NCBI RefSeq assembly: GCF_017115105.1 | Contig: NZ_JABXKH010000031.1 | Location: 43,060-107,059 of the forward strand | Source: Nostoc sp. NMS2 | GTDB lineage: Bacteria; Cyanobacteriota; Cyanobacteriia; Cyanobacteriales; Nostocaceae | DNA length: 64,000 nucleotides | Reading direction: 5' to 3' | Shown: piece by piece, positions 17,227 through 26,025 of the stretch | Position numbering within the stretch: position 1 is the first letter of the stretch | Layout: each line of letters begins with the position of its first letter | The notes under the pieces: generated by a model | What the model was told of the DNA's origin: nothing | Seen by the model: only the letters and a program-made list of their open reading frames with translations | Database searches by the model: none | Position numbers and translations under genes: made by a program

Positions 17227-18888
17227 ATGACTAATGTTCCTATTGAAGGTATTCTTCTCCCTGATGAGAAGCCTAACCACGAATCTCCCAATAACTGGAA
17301 AGAATACTTCAGTTTTAGTACCGACCATAAGGTAATTGGTATCCAGTATCTCGTTACCTCCTTCTTCTTCTTTCTCGTCGGCGGCATCTTTGCAATGGTG
17401 ATTCGGGGAGAACTGATGACACCCGAATCAGATTTAGTCGATCGCACCGTCTACAACGGTATGTTCACCATGCACGGCACTGTGATGCTGTTCTTGTGGA
17501 CATTTCCCTCACTAGTTGGTTTTGCCAACTATCTAGTACCCCTGATGATTGGGGCGCGAGATATGGCATTTCCCCGCCTCAACGCCGTCGCCTTTTGGAT
17601 GGTGCCAGTAGTCGGAATTATCATGATGGGTAGCTTCTTTGTCCCTGGTGGCCCAGCCCAAGCCGGTTGGTGGTCTTACCCGCCAGTCAGTCTCCAGAAT
17701 CCCACAGGTAACTTAATCAATGGTCAAGTTCTCTGGCTGCTAGCCGTGGCAATATCCGGCGTATCCTCAATTATGGGGGCAGTGAACTTTGTCACCACCA
17801 TCGTCAAGATGCGGGCCCCAGGCATGGGCTTTTTCAAAATGCCCTTGTTTGTCTGGGCAGTATTTAGCGCCCAAATCATCCAACTATTCGGACTACCTGC
17901 ATTGACAGCAGGTGCGGTGATGCTACTACTCGACCTCACAGCAGGCACCGCCTTTTTCGACCCCGCCAAGGGTGGTAATCCAGTAATGTTTGAGCATTAC
18001 TTCTGGTTCTACTCCCACCCTGCCGTTTACGTGATTATTTTGCCCATCTTCGGGATTTTCTCAGAAATCTTCCCAGTTTATTCACGTAAACCCTTATTTG
18101 GTTACAAAGTAGTTGCCGTTTCATCGATCTTGATTGCAATAGTTAGCGGTATTGTTTGGGTACACCACATGTACGTCAGTGGTACACCAGGCTGGATGCG
18201 GTTGATTTTCATGCTGACGACGATGTTTGTATCTGTCCCCACAGGAATTAAAGTATTTGCTTGGGTAGCAACTATTTGGGGCGGTAAACTGCGGCTAAAT
18301 ACCCCCATGCTATTTGCCTTGGGCGGATTAATCATGTTTGTCTTCGCCGGAATCACAGGCATCATGCTTTCCTCCGTGCCCGTTGATGTCCACGTTAACA
18401 ATACCTACTTTGTAGTGGGACACTTCCACTACGTCCTCTACGGCACCGTGACGATGGGCTTGTATGCTGCCATCTATCACTGGTTCCCCAAAATGACCGG
18501 GCGGATGTACTCCGAAAGCTGGGGTAAAATCCATTTCTGGTTAGCCTTCATCGGCACTAACCTCAACTTTTTGCCCATGCACCCCTTGGGATTGCAAGGG
18601 ATGTTACGCCGAGTTGCTTCCTACGCCCCAGAGTATCAATTCTGGAACATCATCGCCAGCCTCGGCGGATTTCTCTTAGGAATGTCCACTTTGCCCTTCA
18701 TATTCAACATGATAATTTCTTGGATGCAAGGCGAGAAAGCACCCGCTAACCCTTGGCGAGCAATTGGACTAGAGTGGTTAGTCTCTTCACCCCCTCCAGT
18801 AGAAAACTTTGAAGAAATCCCCATCATCATCTCCGAACCCTACGGCTACGGCAAATCAGAACCCTTAACATCCAACCTCCCAGAATAA
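17227..18888 (+). CDS. coxA: Terminal oxidase subunit I
   Basis: A 553-residue, 12-helix haem-copper oxidase catalytic subunit. Ligand regions visible are MHGTVMLFLWTFPSLVGF (haem a His), YSHPAVYVIILPIFGIFSE (CuB His and cross-linked Tyr), VWVHHMYVSG (two CuB His) and VGHFHYVLYGTV (haem His pair). It catalyses O2 reduction to water with proton pumping. It lies 13 bp after coxB and forms, with the CuA-less CoxB, an alternative respiratory terminal oxidase. In Anabaena sp. PCC 7120 the comparable cox3 set is induced in heterocysts, where it helps remove oxygen. Confidence 0.95.
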   Translation: MTNVPIEGILLPDEKPNHESPNNWKEYFSFSTDHKVIGIQYLVTSFFFFLVGGIFAMVIRGELMTPESDLVDRTVYNGMFTMHGTVMLFLWTFPSLVGFANYLVPLMIGARDMAFPRLNAVAFWMVPVVGIIMMGSFFVPGGPAQAGWWSYPPVSLQNPTGNLINGQVLWLLAVAISGVSSIMGAVNFVTTIVKMRAPGMGFFKMPLFVWAVFSAQIIQLFGLPALTAGAVMLLLDLTAGTAFFDPAKGGNPVMFEHYFWFYSHPAVYVIILPIFGIFSEIFPVYSRKPLFGYKVVAVSSILIAIVSGIVWVHHMYVSGTPGWMRLIFMLTTMFVSVPTGIKVFAWVATIWGGKLRLNTPMLFALGGLIMFVFAGITGIMLSSVPVDVHVNNTYFVVGHFHYVLYGTVTMGLYAAIYHWFPKMTGRMYSESWGKIHFWLAFIGTNLNFLPMHPLGLQGMLRRVASYAPEYQFWNIIASLGGFLLGMSTLPFIFNMIISWMQGEKAPANPWRAIGLEWLVSSPPPVENFEEIPIIISEPYGYGKSEPLTSNLPE

Positions 18889-18983
18889 ACGCAAACTATC
18901 GGGAAGACGCAAAAACCCTCCGCGTACCTCTGCGCTTCCCTCCGCGAACCTTTGCGTTTCAAACTCCCCCCTCTAAAACCAAA

Positions 18984-19586
18984 ATGGACACTTATATAAA
19001 TACCCCTGAATCGCACCACACAGCCGCAGAACATACCCACGATGAAGAAGGCAACAAAATGTTTGGCTTCATCGTCTTCCTCCTGTCAGAAAGCGTCATT
19101 TTCTTGAGTTTTTTCGCCGGATATGCAATCTACAAAACAACAACTCCTAACTGGCTACCAGCTGGTGTTTCTGGGCTAGAAGTAAAAGAACCGACAATCA
19201 ATACAATAATTCTTGTCGCCAGTAGCTTCGTAATTTACTTAGCAGAACGCGCCCTACAACGCCATGACTTAGTAAAATTTCGCCTATTTCTCTTGACAAC
19301 AATGGCGATGGGAACTTACTTTTTGGTTGGGCAAGGGATTGAATGGAACGGCCTCGATTTTGGCTTCACCACAGGGGTATTTGGCGGAACGTTTTACCTG
19401 CTAACAGGTTTCCACGGTTTGCACGTTTTTACTGGCATTCTGTTGCAGTCAATTATTTTGGTACGTTCTTTCATCCCTGGCAACTACGACACAGGCCACT
19501 TCGGTGTGAATGCAACCTCACTGTTCTGGCACTTCGTCGATGTCATCTGGATTATTTTGTTTATCCTCATCTACGTCTGGCAGTAG
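18984..19586 (+). CDS. coxC: Terminal oxidase subunit III
   Basis: A 200-residue membrane protein with five helices of the short bacterial CoxC type: KMFGFIVFLLSESVIFLSFFAGY, YLLTGFHGLHVFTG and a C-terminal LFWHFVDVIWIILF. It stabilises the catalytic subunit. A 95-bp gap after coxA contains a dispersed CTCCGCGTACCTCTGCG repeat, and a hairpin after the stop ends the operon. Confidence 0.93.
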   Translation: MDTYINTPESHHTAAEHTHDEEGNKMFGFIVFLLSESVIFLSFFAGYAIYKTTTPNWLPAGVSGLEVKEPTINTIILVASSFVIYLAERALQRHDLVKFRLFLLTTMAMGTYFLVGQGIEWNGLDFGFTTGVFGGTFYLLTGFHGLHVFTGILLQSIILVRSFIPGNYDTGHFGVNATSLFWHFVDVIWIILFILIYVWQ

Positions 19587-19596
19587 AAAATAAGAA

Positions 19597-19631
19597 ATCC
19601 CCAGCAGACTGTTTGAGCGATCGCTGGGGAT
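19597..19631 (+). terminator. Hairpin ending the cox operon
   Basis: ATCCCCAGC pairs with GCTGGGGAT just after the coxC stop. There is no strong T-run, so it may act as an mRNA end stabiliser as much as a terminator. Confidence 0.6.
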
Positions 19632-19737
19632 GATTAATGTTATTGTAAGACCATTAAGATTTCACTAAATCAAAACGATTTTCTTTCCCTTGCTCCCTAC
19701 CGTAAAAGCAATGGGATATTTTTTTATGTGAAAGTCC

Positions 19738-20499
19738 CTAAATCCTCTGTAAAATTTCTCTCATCCAAGCTTCTTCCTCTGGTGAGCGCAATATTTTTAA
19801 AGGTTGTGTATAATCAATTGCCAAGTCAAATCTAGCACGTTCGTAAACTTGATTTAGTAACCTTTGCAAGTCAACTATTGGCTCAGATTCTCCCTCACGC
19901 AAAGGCACAGGAAAAACAGGAATTGGATTTTTTAAGTTGAAAGTATATAAATCTGCATCAGGTCTGTTGTAACTGCGACTGACCAAAATACTATAATCTG
20001 CGGCTGTAGCTCCAAAAATAGGCATTGACTCTCCTTGCCTCAAGAGGTCGATTTCTACCAAGTTGGTTGCAGAAGCCAAAATTTTCTGTCTTTTGCTCTC
20101 GTAAGCGGCTCTACCTTCTTTGGAGCGTTTATTTTTGGGTGAAAGTATTTCAATTACAGCAACAACTTCTTTACTTTGAGTTGCTCTTACCTCTAAAAAT
20201 CGCTCAGTTAGCTGTTCAGGTATGGGAACTCTTACTTTACTGGGTTCGGTAAGTTTTGCAGCTGTCAAAGTTGTGCCAGTATCTGTAGTGTTCCGATTAG
20301 CAACTGCTACATCAGCAATTCCCACCAGTAAGATATCATCTACACTTTTAAAAACTCGCTCTTCGATGGAAACTCGGTATTTAGGCGCGATTTGAGGAGT
20401 CAAATCATCAGCTATAGCTACAATCAAACGATTGTGAACTTGATGCCAAAGTTCTGGCTGTTCTAAATAGGGGTTCATTCCCGGAAATGGATTTCCCAT
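19738..20499 (-). CDS. DUF4058 family protein
   Basis: A 253-residue protein beginning MGNPFPGMNPYLEQPELW, the diagnostic start of DUF4058, followed by VHNRLIVAIADDL, FLEVRATQSKEVVAVIEILSP and the ending EEAWMREILQRI. DUF4058 proteins are abundant in cyanobacteria, usually in several copies, and have no known function; the VVAVIEILSPKNK segment resembles a PD-(D/E)XK-like core. It is monocistronic here. Confidence 0.85.
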   Translation of the reverse strand: MGNPFPGMNPYLEQPELWHQVHNRLIVAIADDLTPQIAPKYRVSIEERVFKSVDDILLVGIADVAVANRNTTDTGTTLTAAKLTEPSKVRVPIPEQLTERFLEVRATQSKEVVAVIEILSPKNKRSKEGRAAYESKRQKILASATNLVEIDLLRQGESMPIFGATAADYSILVSRSYNRPDADLYTFNLKNPIPVFPVPLREGESEPIVDLQRLLNQVYERARFDLAIDYTQPLKILRSPEEEAWMREILQRI

Positions 20500-20654
20500 T
20501 ACGTTTTTCTTTAGTTAGTTCTCCTCAATTGAGACTATTCTATCTTTTCTCATCTTCTGTACCTGATTTCAATGAGAATCGCTGGCGTTGCTGAATTGAG
20601 GTATGAACTTGATATAGAGACGTAAAATTCTACGTCTCTATAAGGATTTTCAAA

Positions 20655-21434
20655 TCAAACCAAATAACTCGTATTTGGTATGATCGCAAATAAGGCATAC
20701 TCATACCAAGCAGTCCAAATGAAACTGCGAATCCATCGCTGACGCTTTTCGGGACTCAATTCATATTCAAAGGCCCCACGAGATACATCAATGGAAGATA
20801 GGTGAGAGTTGCAACCACAGCCGTGTTGATAAGTAAAACCGTACTTTGAGGCAATACTTTGCACCTTCATCTGAATCGCAAACACCTTACCTGCATGGAG
20901 TATGGCATCCCAAGAACGTTTGTGTTCGATATCGCGGGGGTCAAATCTTAAAGCACGTTCTTCAAAAACATGATCGCGGTAAATTGGTGCTAGATGGACA
21001 TGATAGAAGCTGGCAGGTAGTTCATAACCAAATTCGTTGAATAAATCTATCCCAATGTGAGCCACTTTTACTTCATCAGCATATTCTGTCCCCTTTGACT
21101 CCACATTTTGGAGAATTTCTGCAAAGTTCGGATAGCTGTCTTTGAGAAAGTCTTGCCCAAAAAACTCTAGGGTTTCCCATGCTAGTTGTGCAAATAGCTG
21201 AGAGAATGAGGGTATCAAGTGAGCTAGTTGCGGGCGATCGCTAAACAAGTCAACGTCACCATGCTGTAATTTATATAGGAACAACTGCGCCATCTCAACA
21301 TAGCTTTGGGGATGGGAAAGTCCGACACTCGTGTTTCCTCTAGCAATGTCTTGCCATGTAGAAGGTAATTGAGAAACGTGTACCGCATTTTCTCCAGCAA
21401 TGACTGCAACAGGAGGACATTCCAGAAGCTGCAT
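20655..21434 (-). CDS. Uncharacterised protein with a C-terminal HGCGC motif
   Basis: A 259-residue soluble protein I do not recognise. The ATG at 21434 is preceded by AAGGAG at ideal spacing. Features: hydrophobic helices at about 45-95, KVAHIGIDLFNEFGYELP and SFYHVHLAPIYRDHVF in the middle, and YQHGCGCNSHLSS near residue 208, where two Cys and two His could bind a metal. There is no signal peptide. The gene is transcribed alone, between DUF4058 and cheR. A metal-binding or enzyme role is only a guess from the Cys/His cluster. Confidence 0.6.
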   Translation of the reverse strand: MQLLECPPVAVIAGENAVHVSQLPSTWQDIARGNTSVGLSHPQSYVEMAQLFLYKLQHGDVDLFSDRPQLAHLIPSFSQLFAQLAWETLEFFGQDFLKDSYPNFAEILQNVESKGTEYADEVKVAHIGIDLFNEFGYELPASFYHVHLAPIYRDHVFEERALRFDPRDIEHKRSWDAILHAGKVFAIQMKVQSIASKYGFTYQHGCGCNSHLSSIDVSRGAFEYELSPEKRQRWIRSFIWTAWYEYALFAIIPNTSYLV

Positions 21435-21610
21435 CGACAATCTCCTTTAAGACTTTAATGTGTAATTTACCTTAAGCGATCGCTAAGTGTATCTTTTGAA
21501 CACAATTAAAAATGTTTGACAGACTGTCTTTTGACAGAATTGCAACTTTATTATACGGAAAATACTTACGCTCAATCTAAAATCTAAAATTGTTTTACAC
21601 AACCAAAATT

Positions 21611-22462
21611 TTAAGCACCAGCTATTTTCTTATATAGTTTCTCACCTTTAACTATCTCTTCATAGTGCTGTTCATAAGAGGTGAATCTGATGGATTCTTG
21701 TTTTCCTAAACCCAAAATACCAAAGGTGCAAAGGCTATTATAAAACAGTTGGTGTACCCGCTTTTGAAGTACCTGATTGAAATATATCAGGACGTTACGA
21801 CAAAGAATGACATTAAACTCATTAAAAGAACTGTCAGTTGCTAAATTATGCTGGGCAAACACAACGTTTTCTCTTAGGGATGCTCGAAAAATAGCATTGT
21901 CATAAGCTGCTGTATAATATTCTGAAAATGACTTCTTGCCGCCTGCTTTCAGGTAAAGCTGAGTATATTCCTGCATCAGTTTTAGGGAAAAAATACCACT
22001 TTTAGCACTTTGTAATACCTTCTCATTAGTATCAGTTGCATATATCCGGCAACGGTGATAAAGTCCTTCTTCTTGTAGTAGAATTGCCATTGAATAGACT
22101 TCTTCACCCGTAGAGCATCCAGCGTGCCAGATGCGAATAAACGGATAGGTTTGCAAAAAGGGGACAACTTGATTTCTGAAGGTGTTATAAAAGCTCGGAT
22201 CGCGAAACATTGATGTTACATTTACCGTCAGAGCAAGCAAAAATCGTTCTAAATAAGCACGGTTGTGCAGTAAACGCTCTTGCAAGGCAGAAATATTAGC
22301 TAACCCCTCCAATTGGATGAAGCTCTGAATGCGGCGCTTGAGTGAGGAAGGAGCATAATCGCGGAAGTCATAGCCATAATACTGATACACACCTTCCAAG
22401 AGGAGATGTATTTCGATATCCTCTAAGGTAGGTTTGGGCAAAGTCATAGTCCGAATTAGCAT
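21611..22462 (-). CDS. cheR: CheR-type protein-glutamate O-methyltransferase
   Basis: A 283-residue SAM-dependent methyltransferase with the all-alpha CheR N-terminal domain (LEGVYQYYGYDFRDYAPSSLKRR) and catalytic domain motifs IWHAGCSTGEEVYSMAILL, IYATDTNEKVL and FNVILCRNVLIYF. It normally methylates receptor glutamates and opposes CheB. It is separated from cheB and the hybrid kinase at 11.6-14.3 kb by the cox operon and other genes. Start could also be the ATG five codons in. Confidence 0.9.
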   Translation of the reverse strand: MLIRTMTLPKPTLEDIEIHLLLEGVYQYYGYDFRDYAPSSLKRRIQSFIQLEGLANISALQERLLHNRAYLERFLLALTVNVTSMFRDPSFYNTFRNQVVPFLQTYPFIRIWHAGCSTGEEVYSMAILLQEEGLYHRCRIYATDTNEKVLQSAKSGIFSLKLMQEYTQLYLKAGGKKSFSEYYTAAYDNAIFRASLRENVVFAQHNLATDSSFNEFNVILCRNVLIYFNQVLQKRVHQLFYNSLCTFGILGLGKQESIRFTSYEQHYEEIVKGEKLYKKIAGA

Positions 22463-22595
22463 ATATGCTGAACCAGCTATTTAAATATGCTGGCAATACA
22501 ACGAGGCTGCTAGAGTTTTTAGAACCCAAGTGCATCTTACGCCGAAAATATCTTGCTGAATCTATTAAATTTGATAATGGTGCTACTTATGGGTT

Positions 22596-23132
22596 TCAGT
22601 TTAACTTAATTGCTGTCACTGCTAAAATAGCGATCGCTATTATTGAAATCCCAACTAGCCATCTAACCTGGGAACGCAGATTTTTAATCTCTTGGCTGAG
22701 ATTTTCTGTCGGTGGTATAGGATATGGTTGAAGTTCTGCAACTTCAACAGCTACTTGTTGAGGTATATTTTCGCTACTTTTAAAAGTTACCTTCGAGTGT
22801 AGCCAATCAGTAATCAGTTGAGGACAGTTTTTCTTAAACCAATTTAAAGCTAAAGTTCTAAAAACTGGTTTAGACATTCGGGCAATTAATTTCATCACCC
22901 TGTTTAGAGGCTTTATACGAAGCTTTTGGTTGATCAGATTAACTGAACCAACATCATAGAGACAATCCAGAATTAGTTTTACAGTAGCTTCTTCACTATT
23001 AATCAAGTTTTGCAGCAAAAGCAGAACGTCACGCATCCGCTCTGCTTCAATAACCTGTTCTGCCAATGTTTCTGGAGTGTTTACTGAAGTACTTACGGTT
23101 TTATTTAGGGTGTTTTGTCTTACTATTGTCAT
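22596..23132 (-). CDS. Hypothetical protein with C-terminal membrane anchor
   Basis: A 178-residue protein with a helical N-terminal body (residues about 20-115, including MRDVLLLLQNLINSEEATVKLILDCLYDVGSVNLIN) and a short coiled linker, ending in a single membrane helix at about 156-176 (WLVGISIIAIAILAVTAIK). The tail-anchored layout suggests attachment to the plasma or thylakoid membrane facing the cytoplasm. I do not recognise the family. Confidence 0.6.
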   Translation of the reverse strand: MTIVRQNTLNKTVSTSVNTPETLAEQVIEAERMRDVLLLLQNLINSEEATVKLILDCLYDVGSVNLINQKLRIKPLNRVMKLIARMSKPVFRTLALNWFKKNCPQLITDWLHSKVTFKSSENIPQQVAVEVAELQPYPIPPTENLSQEIKNLRSQVRWLVGISIIAIAILAVTAIKLN

Positions 23133-23365
23133 ATTGGTAACATAGCATTCCTAATAATGTCAGTACACCTATCTACCGAGAGAAAGATTTTTTATCTAGA
23201 GAGAGAATATAAAAGCCAAAATTTGTTTGTGATAGATATTACTATATCGTCTCTGGAAAAAAGCTATTTGTCTAGTTCCTATGAATCTTTTATCGACTTT
23301 TTTTGATCGCAAACTGCAAATACACACAATAGAACGCAGAGCAGGAGAAGGGTACAGGGAATAAT

Positions 23366-23593
23366 TTGAATATAGCACCTGATTTTGTAATTGAAATTTG
23401 TTCTAAAAATGACAGCTTGGCAAAACTAAAAGTCAAGATGGAAGAATATATTACTACTAATGGTGTTCAATTAGGATGGTTAATTGATAGTAAAAACTAG
23501 CAAGCTTTAATTTAACGTCGGGATGTTTCAAGTACTTGATATCCAGCTATTGCAATATTAAGAGGTGAAGATGTGGTGCTTGATTTTACCTAA
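23366..23593 (+). pseudogene. Uma2-family (DUF820) gene fragment
   Basis: Translating from 23366 gives IAPDFVIEICSKNDSLAKLK, then EEYITTNGVQLGWLID, a TAG, further stops at TAA and TGA, and a terminal segment ILRGEDVVLDFT. This is the C-terminal half of a Uma2-type protein with at least three in-frame stops and no recognisable N-terminal half. It is a decayed copy. The rest of 23133-23799 shows no gene. Confidence 0.75.
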
Positions 23594-23799
23594 CTTTTTA
23601 ACCAAACTATTATAAAATTGGGCATACTTTATATGAATTATAATAAATTATTTAGGACTGCTATCCATTATGGAATTCTACTTTAAGATAGACAAAATTT
23701 AAATCTATATTCCATCGCCAGATAGATAAAATTATGATAACAGTTGATTAAATTAATCCCAGGATATGTTATTTAGCTATTTATAGTAGTTAATTAAAG

Positions 23800-24351
23800 A
23801 TGGAAACTACAGATACAACGCAAACAAGTTCAACACCTTTCCCAAATATTCCACCAGTTATTGAAAGTAACGATAGTGAGTACCTGGATACTGGCGTACC
23901 TAGCACAGTTGCGATCGCAGGACATCCCCTACATCCCCTGAGTGTAATCTTCCCCATCGCCTTTTTAGCCGCCGCTTTGGGAAGCGACATTGGCTACTGG
24001 TTAACTGGTGATTTTTTTTGGGCTAGGGCTTCACTATGGTTAATCGGACTGGGATTATCTGGAGGTTTACTTGCATCTGCCATCGGACTCAGCGATTTTA
24101 TAAAAATTGAACGAGTTCGCAAGCGCACCGCCGGTTGGGTGCATTTGATCCTTAACGTTTCTATCCTAGTTTTATCACTCGTTAACTTCCTCCTCCGTTG
24201 GGGCGACGCTGAATCCCGAATAGTACCCTGGGGACTGTTAATCTCACTCGTTGTTGGTACATTGACTAGCGCTTCCGGCTGGTTCGGTGCCGAACTCTCC
24301 TATCGCCACAAAATCGGCGTGGTTGGCGCTGGAAGCAGAAGATATCCATAA
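23800..24351 (+). CDS. DUF2231 membrane protein (third copy)
   Basis: A 183-residue protein with a polar N-terminus (about 38 residues) and four membrane segments. The DUF2231 motif is AIAGHPLHPLSVIFPIAFLAAALGSDIGYWL, followed by LASAIGLSDFIKIERVRKRTAGWVH. It resembles the stand-alone DUF2231 class more than the two proteins upstream of coxBAC. Function unknown; the HPLHP histidines are the most conserved part. Confidence 0.8.
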   Translation: METTDTTQTSSTPFPNIPPVIESNDSEYLDTGVPSTVAIAGHPLHPLSVIFPIAFLAAALGSDIGYWLTGDFFWARASLWLIGLGLSGGLLASAIGLSDFIKIERVRKRTAGWVHLILNVSILVLSLVNFLLRWGDAESRIVPWGLLISLVVGTLTSASGWFGAELSYRHKIGVVGAGSRRYP

Positions 24352-24444
24352 GTCAATAATTCGTAATTCGTAATACTTCGGCTACGCTCAGTACAAGTTC
24401 GTAATTCGTAATTAACAATTCAATATTGCGAATTATTGGGAAAG

Positions 24445-24497
24445 AGCATTTTATCGAGGCTAAAATTTTCGTTAGTCTTTAGTCTCGATAAAATGCT
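24445..24497 (+). promoter_or_regulatory. Long hairpin covering the start codon of the DUF2809 gene
   Basis: Positions 24445-24464 (AGCATTTTATCGAGGCTAAA) pair along all 20 bases with 24478-24497, with a single G-U, around a 13-base loop. The preferred ATG at 24493 lies inside the 3' arm, so the folded mRNA would hide it. Confidence 0.65.
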
Positions 24498-24909
24498 TCA
24501 ACATCGCAATCAAACAATATTTATTATTATTTCTATGCTCATCGTTGTACCGATGGGCCTTTTGTCTAAGTTTTATGGTGGGCCTGGTCATCAGTGGTTT
24601 AATGACTACGGAGGAGATATACTTTATGAAATATTTTGGTGTCTGTTTGCTTTTTGGTTGTTCAGAAGTAGGGCGGCCATAATCCAAATTCCTATATGGG
24701 TTTTTGTCATCACCTGTATATTAGAATTCTTGCAACTTTGGCATCCGCCACTATTAAATGAAATTCGTGCCACCTTGATAGGTAAATTATTACTTGGTAC
24801 TACCTTTGTATGGTGGGATTTTCCTCATTATTTATTGGGTTGTGTTTTAGGTTGGTTATGGCTGCGACAATTATATAAAATGGGTTATGCAAAAAAAAGT
24901 CAAGGTTAA
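24493..24909 (+). CDS. DUF2809 family membrane protein
   Basis: A 138-residue protein with four hydrophobic segments and the family patterns [47 protein letters not shown] and [19 protein letters not shown]. No function is known to me. ATG 24493 is chosen on family length; a TTG at 24436 in the same frame would add 19 residues encoded by the hairpin. Its end overlaps the next gene by 23 bp. Confidence 0.75.
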   Translation: MLQHRNQTIFIIISMLIVVPMGLLSKFYGGPGHQWFNDYGGDILYEIFWCLFAFWLFRSRAAIIQIPIWVFVITCILEFLQLWHPPLLNEIRATLIGKLLLGTTFVWWDFPHYLLGCVLGWLWLRQLYKMGYAKKSQG

Positions 24910-25114
24910 ACCTAATTCAAAACAGCAAAAAATTGAAGAACAATCTGATGGCAGTCTGACTGTATATTTAAAATCGCCCCCAGTTGATGGTAAGGCTAAT
25001 GAAGAGTTAATTAAACTCCTAGCAAAAAAATTTGATGTAGCCAAATCTGACATCAGAATTAAGTCGGGTTTGTCTTCTCGCCAAAAGCTGATAGAAATTG
25101 ATACAGATATTTAG
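24887..25114 (+). CDS. YggU/DUF167 family protein
   Basis: A 75-residue protein with the DUF167 pattern [38 protein letters not shown] and [16 protein letters not shown]. Small alpha/beta proteins of this family are very widely conserved and have no settled function. It overlaps the preceding DUF2809 gene by 23 bp, so the two are probably co-translated. Confidence 0.85.
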   Translation: MQKKVKVKPNSKQQKIEEQSDGSLTVYLKSPPVDGKANEELIKLLAKKFDVAKSDIRIKSGLSSRQKLIEIDTDI

Positions 25115-25215
25115 TTGTTGCTAAGTAATATCTTCTTGAAAAATTCTACTTTCTTCTCAAGATATCCCCTATCAGAGCCAAGAAATGAGAGATCCAAACT
25201 TGTAAAATCGACTTT

Positions 25216-25827
25216 TTATGCTTCTGTAATGCTGATATATCTTGGTTGAGCTTTGACTCTTTCTATCCAGGCTTGAATAGCAGGAAATGGTGTTAAATCG
25301 AACCCACCTTCGTCAGCTACATGAGTGTAAGCAAATAAGGCAATATCAGCAATCGTGTAACGCTCTCCTACAAAAAAAGTATTAGAGGTTAAATGTTTTT
25401 CCATCAAGCTAAGTGCTGCATAACCTGGTTCACGTTTTTCCTTGATAGCTTCACTATATTCTTCAGTTTTACCTAAAATAGAAATCCAAAATCTTGATGT
25501 AGCAATAAAAGGTTCATGGCTATACTGTTCAAAAAATAACCATTGCAGCACTTGCGATCGTAAAAAGCGGTCATAAGGCAAAAATTCTGTCCCTTCACTC
25601 AGATATACCAAGATGGCATTTGATTCTGCTAAGTATTTTCCTGGCTCAATTTCTAGAATAGGTATCTTTCCGTTAGGATTTTTACTTAAAAATTCTGGTG
25701 TTCGAGTCTCACCTTTCAAAATATTAAGCTCTACCCTCTCAAAAGGCATACCTAGTTGTGTGAATAAAAGACGTATCTTATAACCATTACCGGAAGGTAA
25801 AAAATCGTACAAACGCAGTAGTTCCAT
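25216..25827 (-). CDS. Glutathione S-transferase family protein
   Basis: A 203-residue GST. The thioredoxin-like N-terminal domain is LLRLYDFLPSGNGYKIRLLF, then NPNGKIPILEIEPGKYLAESNAILVYLSEGT with the cis-Pro and the Glu-Ser glutathione contact. The C-terminal helical domain ends ERYTIADIALFAYTHVADEGGF. The catalytic residue is Ser or Asn in the SGNG loop, as in the beta/theta classes. Likely a cytosolic detoxification or isomerase enzyme; substrate unknown. Confidence 0.88.
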   Translation of the reverse strand: MELLRLYDFLPSGNGYKIRLLFTQLGMPFERVELNILKGETRTPEFLSKNPNGKIPILEIEPGKYLAESNAILVYLSEGTEFLPYDRFLRSQVLQWLFFEQYSHEPFIATSRFWISILGKTEEYSEAIKEKREPGYAALSLMEKHLTSNTFFVGERYTIADIALFAYTHVADEGGFDLTPFPAIQAWIERVKAQPRYISITEA

Positions 25828-26025
25828 GCTAAAATGCAGTTATCAATATGTTGATAAGTGAAGGTTTAAAATACAATATCTTACCAAAATATTTTCCTAT
25901 AACCGGATAATTTCTTTTAAAATTAAGCTTTTAAGTACTAGATAAAATTATCTGGAAAAATAAAAAAAATATTATTGATTTTTAAATTGAGATATTTAAT
26001 TTAGTTAGTGGTTGGGAATAAAAGT

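Noticed and set aside
22465..22731. 88-codon plus-strand frame between cheR and the tail-anchored protein
   Set aside because: Mostly antisense to the 178-residue gene on the minus strand, whose C-terminal membrane helix and length are more protein-like.
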